A DNA stretch of 7,135 bases from Candidatus Gallibacteroides avistercoris (GTDB taxonomy: Bacteria > Bacteroidota > Bacteroidia > Bacteroidales > CHK158-818): contig DVNA01000159.1 in assembly GCA_018714665.1 (NCBI GenBank), positions 1 to 7,135 of the forward strand, read 5' to 3'. The notes beneath the pieces were generated by a model, which made no database searches, had not been told where the DNA came from, and saw only the letters and a program-made list of their open reading frames with translations. A program made the translations under genes and the position numbers. The first letter of the stretch is position 1, and the number at the start of each line of letters is the position of its first letter. Shown in pieces: positions 1 through 4,098 of the stretch.

Positions 1-177
1 CCTACCACCGTATCCAAAAATTATGTGATACAAAACGTCGGTGAGGTAATCCATTTGGGAAAAATCGGATCGTGGCATTTCTTGAAGGCTTGCGATCAAG
101 GAGCCATAGTACAGGAGTTTGCCAATTACCACGATGGAGCAGGATTGCGTTTTACTAACCCCAAAGCTAAATTATAG
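1..177 (+). CDS. C-terminal end of a cupin-type sugar isomerase (D-lyxose/mannose isomerase-like), 5' truncated
   Basis: Frame 1 is open from the window edge to a TAG at 175-177, giving the last 58 residues of a protein. The segment SWHFLKACDQGAIVQEFAN, followed by HDGAGLRFTNPK, matches the final cupin strands of D-lyxose ketol-isomerase-like proteins. In that family a Gly-Thr-x-His-Trp-Phe element precedes a Gly-Ala-Val-Val-Ser-Glu-Phe strand whose Glu, and nearby His residues, shape the metal site; here the corresponding residues are His and Gln-Glu-Phe. Members interconvert aldose and ketose sugars (D-lyxose/D-xylulose, often D-mannose/D-fructose) in the cytoplasm. The stop lies 5 bp before the next ATG, so it is very probably co-transcribed with the VOC, kinase and aldolase genes. 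The related cupin domain of sialic acid synthases is an alternative. The family call rests on a short tail, so substrate cannot be assigned. Confidence 0.6.
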   Translation, partial: PTTVSKNYVIQNVGEVIHLGKIGSWHFLKACDQGAIVQEFANYHDGAGLRFTNPKAKL

Positions 178-182
178 AGAAT

Positions 183-500
183 ATGAGAACGTTAAATCAT
201 TTCGGTATTCCTACCGACATTCAAAAAGAAGGGGAAGCCTATCTTTCCAACCTGAAACTGTATGTAACGGATGTTAATAACAGCCCCAATAAAATTGAAT
301 TTTTGCGTTTTGAGGCAGACTCTCCGATGCCCGATCTGATAAAAAAGCAGGCACACATCGCATACGTGGTAGATGATATCGATGCCGAGATGGCTGGTAA
401 ACCGGTTCTGTGGCCCAAAACCGTCATGTCTGACGAATTGACTATTGCCTTTATCGAAGAAGAAGGTATTGCCATCGAATTGATGTTGTGTGCCCAATAA
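183..500 (+). CDS. Small VOC (glyoxalase/bleomycin-resistance fold) family protein, 105 aa
   Basis: The protein has two short beta-rich modules resembling a vicinal oxygen chelate domain. Residues 3-10 (TLNHFGIP) look like the first strand, 36-43 (NKIEFLRF) the strand carrying the first Glu, 56-66 (QAHIAYVVDDI) the second-half first strand, and 96-102 (IAIELML) the last. His6, Glu39, His58 and Glu99 fall where VOC enzymes such as glyoxalase I place their metal ligands, so an active metal site is plausible. At 105 residues it is shorter than the usual 120-140, mainly because the first half has little room for its helix. VOC enzymes act on enediolate-forming carbonyl compounds (isomerases, epimerases, lyases). 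The ATG at 183 lies 5 bp after the preceding stop and the gene sits between a sugar isomerase and a kinase, suggesting a carbonyl isomerase or epimerase in the same pathway. The fold call is fairly safe; the reaction is unknown. Confidence 0.65.
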   Translation: MRTLNHFGIPTDIQKEGEAYLSNLKLYVTDVNNSPNKIEFLRFEADSPMPDLIKKQAHIAYVVDDIDAEMAGKPVLWPKTVMSDELTIAFIEEEGIAIELMLCAQ

Positions 501-537
501 CACCCAAGCGAAAAATAACCTGAAAAATCCAATAAAT

Positions 538-1548
538 ATGAAAACCAAGTTTATCAATGAAACAGATAACATAACCAGCGAATTGCTCGAAGGTTATGTA
601 ACCGCATACAAGGACAAAGTAAAATTGGGAGCCGAAAACATTGTCGTTCGTGCACAACCCAAATGCGAATCGAAAGTAGCCATTGTAACATTGGGTGGTT
701 CTGGCCATGAGCCGGCTCTGAGCGGTTTTGTCGGAGAAGGGATGCTGGACTGTTCGGTCGTAGGCGACATCTTTGCAGCTCCCGGGGCACAGCGTCTTTT
801 TCAAGCCTTGCAGATGTTTAAGCGTGATGCCGGTATTTTATTGGTCGTGTTGAACCATTCGGGCGATGTGATGAGCGCCAATATGGCGGTTCAATTGGCC
901 GAACGTGCCGGAATAAAGGTAAAGAAGCTGATTACGCACGATGATATCAGTGCCGGGTTGGACGCTCCCGACGACGATCGCCGAGGACTGGCCGGATGTA
1001 TTCCCCTGTATAAGATTGTCGGGGCAGCAGCCGAAGAGGGTAAGACGTTGGACGAAATCTATGAGATCGGAGAACGTTTTAACCGACAAATCGCTACGTT
1101 GGCCGTAGCCATGCGCAGTTGTACCCATCCGCAGAACGGAGCTGTTATCTCCTCGTTGGCAGAAGGAGAAATAGAAATCGGTATGGGCCAGCACGGCGAA
1201 GGAGGCGGAGGCCGCCAGATGTTGGTTTCGGCCGACGATACTGCCGCCCAGATGGTCGCCTTGTTGATGAAAAAATTGGCCCTGACCAGTGGCGATAAGG
1301 TAGCTTTGTATATCAATGGCGTAGGGGCAACCACGCACATGGAGCTGTATATTGTATATCGAAAAACAGCTCAGATCTTGCAGGATGCAGGACTCGAAAT
1401 AATGGATGCTCGTATTGGCGAGATGCTGACGGTTCAGGAACAGGCCGGTTTCCAGATGATTCTGGCCAAGGTCGATGCCGACCACATTGATTATTTGAAA
1501 AATTTTGCTTCCGATGCGCCCTATTGGACAGTTATCGGAAAAAAATAA
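538..1548 (+). CDS. dhaK: Dihydroxyacetone-type kinase, DhaK (substrate-binding) subunit, 336 aa
   Basis: DhaK binds a short ketone substrate as a covalent hemiaminal on a histidine and presents it to nucleotide-bound DhaL for phosphorylation. The hallmarks are intact: GGSGHEP at 53-59 (His57), HSGDVMSAN at 107-115 (Asp110) and GMGQHGEGG at 215-223 (His219). These are each offset by one from E. coli DhaK His56, Asp109 and His218, the recalled catalytic and substrate residues. GVGATTHMELYIVY at 261-274 matches the conserved Asn-x-Gly-Ala-Thr-x-x-x-Glu-Leu-Tyr segment. The 336 residues are about 20 fewer than the 356 of E. coli; the loss is in the loop after the active-site His. The ATG at 538 is chosen because the family's N terminus begins there; an in-frame GTG at 490 would overlap the VOC gene and add 16 unrelated residues. 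The substrate may be a longer ketose or other carbonyl rather than dihydroxyacetone, given the aldolase and isomerase neighbours. Family call very sure, substrate not. Confidence 0.93.
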   Translation: MKTKFINETDNITSELLEGYVTAYKDKVKLGAENIVVRAQPKCESKVAIVTLGGSGHEPALSGFVGEGMLDCSVVGDIFAAPGAQRLFQALQMFKRDAGILLVVLNHSGDVMSANMAVQLAERAGIKVKKLITHDDISAGLDAPDDDRRGLAGCIPLYKIVGAAAEEGKTLDEIYEIGERFNRQIATLAVAMRSCTHPQNGAVISSLAEGEIEIGMGQHGEGGGGRQMLVSADDTAAQMVALLMKKLALTSGDKVALYINGVGATTHMELYIVYRKTAQILQDAGLEIMDARIGEMLTVQEQAGFQMILAKVDADHIDYLKNFASDAPYWTVIGKK

Positions 1549-1562
1549 TTGTGTTTCATAAC

Positions 1563-1596
1563 AGTTGCCGTTTGGCCGTTTGTTCAAACGGCAACT
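1563..1596 (+). repeat. Perfect 12-bp inverted repeat with an 8-bp tandem repeat, between dhaK and dhaL
   Basis: AGTTGCCGTTTG at 1563-1574 is the exact reverse complement of CAAACGGCAACT at 1585-1596, with a 10-nt loop. The octamer GCCGTTTG occurs twice in tandem (1567-1574 and 1575-1582), and both copies are complementary to CAAACGGC at 1585-1592. The RNA could therefore fold as a 12-bp stem or as a tighter alternative hairpin using the second copy. Only TTTAA follows, so it is a poor intrinsic terminator. The 62-bp gap holding it is the widest between genes of block 1. It ends 14 nt before the dhaL ATG, a position suited to an mRNA-stability, processing or translation-tuning element. The repeat is seen directly; the function is inferred. 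Confidence 0.7.
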
Positions 1597-1610
1597 TTAA
1601 AAAGAATGAT

Positions 1611-2225
1611 ATGGAAAACTTGACGATTCAGGATTTCAAGAAAATGCTCTCCTCAGCCTTGGAACAGATAAAATTGCGGGAAGAGGAATTTTCTAAATTA
1701 GATGCTGTTATTGGCGATGGAGACCATGGAACAGCCATCGTACAAGCGTTGACTTCGGTGGTTGAGTCCGCAGAAAAAGGAACGGAATTTAAGACGATGC
1801 TTAACGATGCAGGTTTTAACGTGATGTTGCAGACCAGCGGATCAACCAGCACATTGATAGGTGCCTTTTTTCTTGGTATGAGCGATGCTGTACAAGGTGA
1901 ATCCCTGACAGCCAGTCAAGTAAAAGATATGTTTAAAAGCGGACTGTCGAATGTGCAGAAACAGACCAAAGCACAGGTCGGGGACAAAACCATGATGGAT
2001 GCTCTTATCCCGGCCGTACAAGCCATGATATCTTGCGATACGGACGATGTTCGGCAACTGTTTCAGTGTGCCGCTCAGGCAGCCCTTCAAGGAGCTGCTG
2101 ATACGGTAAATATGAAGGCGAATTTCGGACGGGCCCGCAACTATGGCGAGCGTTCTATCGGTTATGCCGATTCGGGAGCTTCGTCGTGGGCTTGTATGTT
2201 TGAATCGTTCGCAAAAGCTTTATAA
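1611..2225 (+). CDS. dhaL: Dihydroxyacetone-type kinase, DhaL (nucleotide-binding) subunit, 204 aa
   Basis: DhaL holds the adenine nucleotide with Mg ions and transfers phosphate to the substrate on DhaK. LDAVIGDGDHG at 30-40 supplies the Mg-binding Asp31, Asp36 and Asp38 (E. coli Asp30/35/37). GDKTMMDAL at 124-132 and GRARNYGERSIGYADSGASS at 173-192 are the other family signatures. Length is close to the 210 residues of E. coli DhaL. The glycine-rich nucleotide loop, usually Gly-Gly-Ala-Ser-Gly-Pro-Leu, reads TSGSTSTLIG at 75-84, an unusual version. GDGDHG carries the His of free-standing, often PTS-dependent DhaL proteins rather than the Cys of single-chain ATP-dependent kinases, yet no DhaM phosphodonor gene is present here. 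The ATG at 1611 is preceded by AAAGAA and gives the normal family N terminus; the frame stays open upstream through the hairpin, but those residues are not family-like. It is separated from dhaK by 62 bp and from the aldolase by 19 bp. Confidence 0.92.
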   Translation: MENLTIQDFKKMLSSALEQIKLREEEFSKLDAVIGDGDHGTAIVQALTSVVESAEKGTEFKTMLNDAGFNVMLQTSGSTSTLIGAFFLGMSDAVQGESLTASQVKDMFKSGLSNVQKQTKAQVGDKTMMDALIPAVQAMISCDTDDVRQLFQCAAQAALQGAADTVNMKANFGRARNYGERSIGYADSGASSWACMFESFAKAL

Positions 2226-2244
2226 ACCATAAAAGAGAACAACT

Positions 2245-3123
2245 ATGGCAGATGCAGATGGAATGTTAGAAAATAAAGAAAAAGATTTCGGTATCGGAAT
2301 ACCGGTAAAAAATCAAGCCTTCTTTTTGAAGGGGTTGGATAACTGCGATTGGGGGGTGAAGAACCGGATGTCGCGCATCTTTAATCCCAAAACAGGCCGT
2401 ACCGTGATGTTGGCTTTCGACCACGGATATATTATGGGGCCTACTTCCGGGTTGGAACGGCTGGACCTCTCCATTGTCCCGTTGATTGAGTATGCCGATT
2501 CGTTGATGTGTACACGCGGGGCTTTGCGTACGGTGGTACCTCCCGCATCGAACAAACCGGTATGCCTTCGTTTCTCGGCAGGTAGTTCCGTTTTGACAGA
2601 GTTGAACAACGAATGTATTTTGGACATACAGGATGCCGTTCGGTTGAATGCCTCCGCGCTCGCCGTGATGGTCTCTGTCGGGGACACATTCGAGGCAAAA
2701 ACCGTAGAAAACCTGGTACGTACGGCCGATTACGGTTATAAGTACGGTATTCCTACCATGGGTGTAACGGCGGTAGGGAAGCAGATGGCTCGGGATGCAC
2801 GTTATTTTTCAGCCGCTTCGCGTATTTGTGCCGAAAACGGTGCTACCCTGGTAAAGACCTATTACTGCGACGGGTTTGCCAAAGTGGTGAATTCATGCCC
2901 TGTTCCCATTGTCATTGCCGGCGGGAAAAAATTACCCGAAAAAGAGGCGTTGGAGTTGTGCTATAAAGCCATCAGCGAAGGGGCCTCGGGCGTGGATATG
3001 GGACGCAATGTCTTTCAAAGCGAAGACCCCGTTGCCATGATACAGGCGGTAAAAGCCGTTGTACATGATCAACTTACTCCCGAACAGGCATTTGAGCTGT
3101 TTAACGATTTAAAAAAGAAATAG
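2245..3123 (+). CDS. lsrF: LsrF-like class I aldolase/thiolase (DeoC/LacD superfamily), 292 aa
   Basis: The protein matches E. coli LsrF as I recall it nearly end to end, with the same length (292 versus about 291). Shared blocks include SRIFNPKTGRTVMLAFDHGY at 43-62, LMCTRGALRTVVPPASNKPV at 87-106, VPIVIAGGKKLPEKEALELC at 220-239 and ASGVDMGRN at 247-255. The Schiff-base lysine is Lys204 in LVKTYY (E. coli Lys203). LsrF transfers an acetyl group from 3-hydroxy-5-phosphonooxypentane-2,4-dione to CoA, yielding DHAP and acetyl-CoA, in AI-2 catabolism; the wider family are TIM-barrel aldolases making or cleaving DHAP-type phosphates. It lies 19 bp after dhaL, so the kinase product is its likely substrate. 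No LsrK (FGGY kinase), LsrG, LsrR or Lsr transporter is visible, so true AI-2 processing is not established and a sugar-phosphate aldolase role is equally possible. Orthology-level similarity is confident; the reaction is not. Confidence 0.88.
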   Translation: MADADGMLENKEKDFGIGIPVKNQAFFLKGLDNCDWGVKNRMSRIFNPKTGRTVMLAFDHGYIMGPTSGLERLDLSIVPLIEYADSLMCTRGALRTVVPPASNKPVCLRFSAGSSVLTELNNECILDIQDAVRLNASALAVMVSVGDTFEAKTVENLVRTADYGYKYGIPTMGVTAVGKQMARDARYFSAASRICAENGATLVKTYYCDGFAKVVNSCPVPIVIAGGKKLPEKEALELCYKAISEGASGVDMGRNVFQSEDPVAMIQAVKAVVHDQLTPEQAFELFNDLKKK

Positions 3124-3131
3124 GATTGCTT

Positions 3132-3167
3132 GGAGCGGATGATTTCCATTCGCTCCCTTTGGCTTTT
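3132..3167 (+). terminator. Candidate intrinsic terminator or attenuator after the LsrF-like gene
   Basis: GGAGCGGAT at 3132-3140 pairs with ATTCGCTCC at 3148-3156 as a 9-bp stem with one G-U wobble (3138 with 3150) and a 7-nt loop. It begins 8 nt after the aldolase stop. The stem is followed by CTTTGGCTTTT (3157-3167), a T-rich but interrupted tract, so termination may be partial. It divides cytoplasmic catabolic genes from genes for exported proteins. I see no convincing Bacteroides-type promoter (TTTG then TAnnTTTG) between it and the next ATG, which favours attenuation or read-through over a clean transcription boundary. Confidence 0.5.
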
Positions 3168-3184
3168 CCCGGAAAGAAACTAAA

Positions 3185-4096
3185 ATGAAGCGAGTTTTAC
3201 TATATGGATTGATTTGTTTAATCTTTTTCCCGTTGGCGACAAAGGCAAAATCCTCGTCGCGCTATCTGTTGATAGGAGGGTCGGGTAATAACCAGGTTTC
3301 CATTATAGATAAGACAACCCTGAAAGAGCTGTGGAGTTATCCTTTGGAAGCAGGAACCGAGTGTAACAGCGTCGATGTTACGGCTTCCGGAGAGATTCTG
3401 ATTGCTTATCGCGGAGGAGCCCGATTGGTGAATCCGGAAAACAATACCGTTGTTTGGGACATAAAAGCTCCCCGGACAAATGAACTCTCCTCGGCATCGG
3501 TATTGCCGGGAGGAGGTTTCTTGCTGGCATGGAGCGGACATCCGGCAGAAATCATGGAATTGGATGATACCGGGAAAATTCGGAAAACGATTCCCTTTGA
3601 TACGGGCATTGATCATTTGCATAGCCAATTCCGGCAGGTAATAAAAAATCGGAAAGGCAATTATCTGATACCCCTGATGGGGAAAGGCCTTTTGGTAGAG
3701 ATAGACGGCAATGGAAAACAGTTGTCTTCTGTGGAGACAGGGGGGAATCCCTTTTCGGCGCTTGAATTAAAAGATGGAACGATTGTTGTCCCATGTGGAG
3801 ATGCCCACGTAGTAAAACAATATCGGAAGGGAAAAGAGATAAGATGTTTGAACCAGAACGATATAGAGGACATATCGCTGTTGTTTGTGGCAGAAGTGGC
3901 GATGTGTCGGAATGGAAACCTTTTGATTTGCAACTGGTCTGGGCATGAAGCGGACAAAGATCAACCGTTGGTTATAGAGCTCGATGCCGAGAACCGTCCA
4001 GTTTGGGTGTTGCCCTCAGGCCGAGGAATCGGTAGTGTCTCTACGGTAAAAGAGCTAACAGAAAAAATATTGAAACAAAAAAATATATTGCATTGA
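3185..4096 (+). CDS. Exported beta-propeller protein (PQQ-like/NHL-like repeats), 303 aa, function unknown
   Basis: Residues 1-21 form a signal peptide: MKR, a hydrophobic core (VLLYGLICLIFFPLA) and a cleavage site near TKA-KS, so the protein is exported, probably to the periplasm. No lipobox is seen. The rest is built of short beta repeats with a recurrent Gly-x-hydrophobic pattern: SGEILIAYRG, GGGFLLAWSG, KGNYLIPLMG, DGTIVVPCGD and NGNLLICNWS. Each is preceded or followed by a strand such as VSIIDKTT, AEIMELDD, LLVEIDGNG or LVIELDAEN, and Trp residues recur (ELWSY, VVWDI, PVWVLP). This is typical of a five- to seven-bladed propeller. No catalytic motif is recognised. Its TGA overlaps the ATG of the GH92 gene by one base, so the two are translationally coupled and it probably serves the same glycan process, for instance as a binding, scaffolding or lyase-type propeller. 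Fold confident, role unknown. Confidence 0.75.
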   Translation: MKRVLLYGLICLIFFPLATKAKSSSRYLLIGGSGNNQVSIIDKTTLKELWSYPLEAGTECNSVDVTASGEILIAYRGGARLVNPENNTVVWDIKAPRTNELSSASVLPGGGFLLAWSGHPAEIMELDDTGKIRKTIPFDTGIDHLHSQFRQVIKNRKGNYLIPLMGKGLLVEIDGNGKQLSSVETGGNPFSALELKDGTIVVPCGDAHVVKQYRKGKEIRCLNQNDIEDISLLFVAEVAMCRNGNLLICNWSGHEADKDQPLVIELDAENRPVWVLPSGRGIGSVSTVKELTEKILKQKNILH

Positions 4097-4098
4097 TG
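4094..4098 (+). other. Stop/start overlap (TGATG) coupling the propeller and GH92 genes
   Basis: The propeller gene ends with TGA at 4094-4096 and the GH92 ATG occupies 4096-4098. A TTG at 4093-4095 is also in frame with GH92 but would only add one Met-like start before the ATG. The A-rich run upstream (AAACAAAAAAATATATTG) contains no clear ribosome-binding site, which fits translation of GH92 by re-initiation after the propeller gene. Confidence 0.8.

Noticed and set aside
490..537. Earlier GTG start for DhaK
   Set aside because: It would overlap the VOC gene and add 16 residues absent from the DhaK family; the ATG at 538 gives motif positions offset by only one from E. coli DhaK.
838..1587. 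Long minus-strand open frame (249 codons) opposite dhaK
   Set aside because: It lies antisense to a gene with intact family motifs, its translation shows no recognisable domain, and its start lies inside the intergenic hairpin. It is a shadow of dhaK codon usage.
1524..1610. Upstream extension of DhaL starting with TTG inside dhaK
   Set aside because: The added residues are translated from the hairpin region and do not resemble DhaL; the ATG at 1611 gives the normal N terminus and Asp positions.
3164..3176. TTTCCCGGAAA-like palindrome just before the propeller gene
   Set aside because: Too short and with no room for a hairpin loop; no second copy elsewhere to support an operator.
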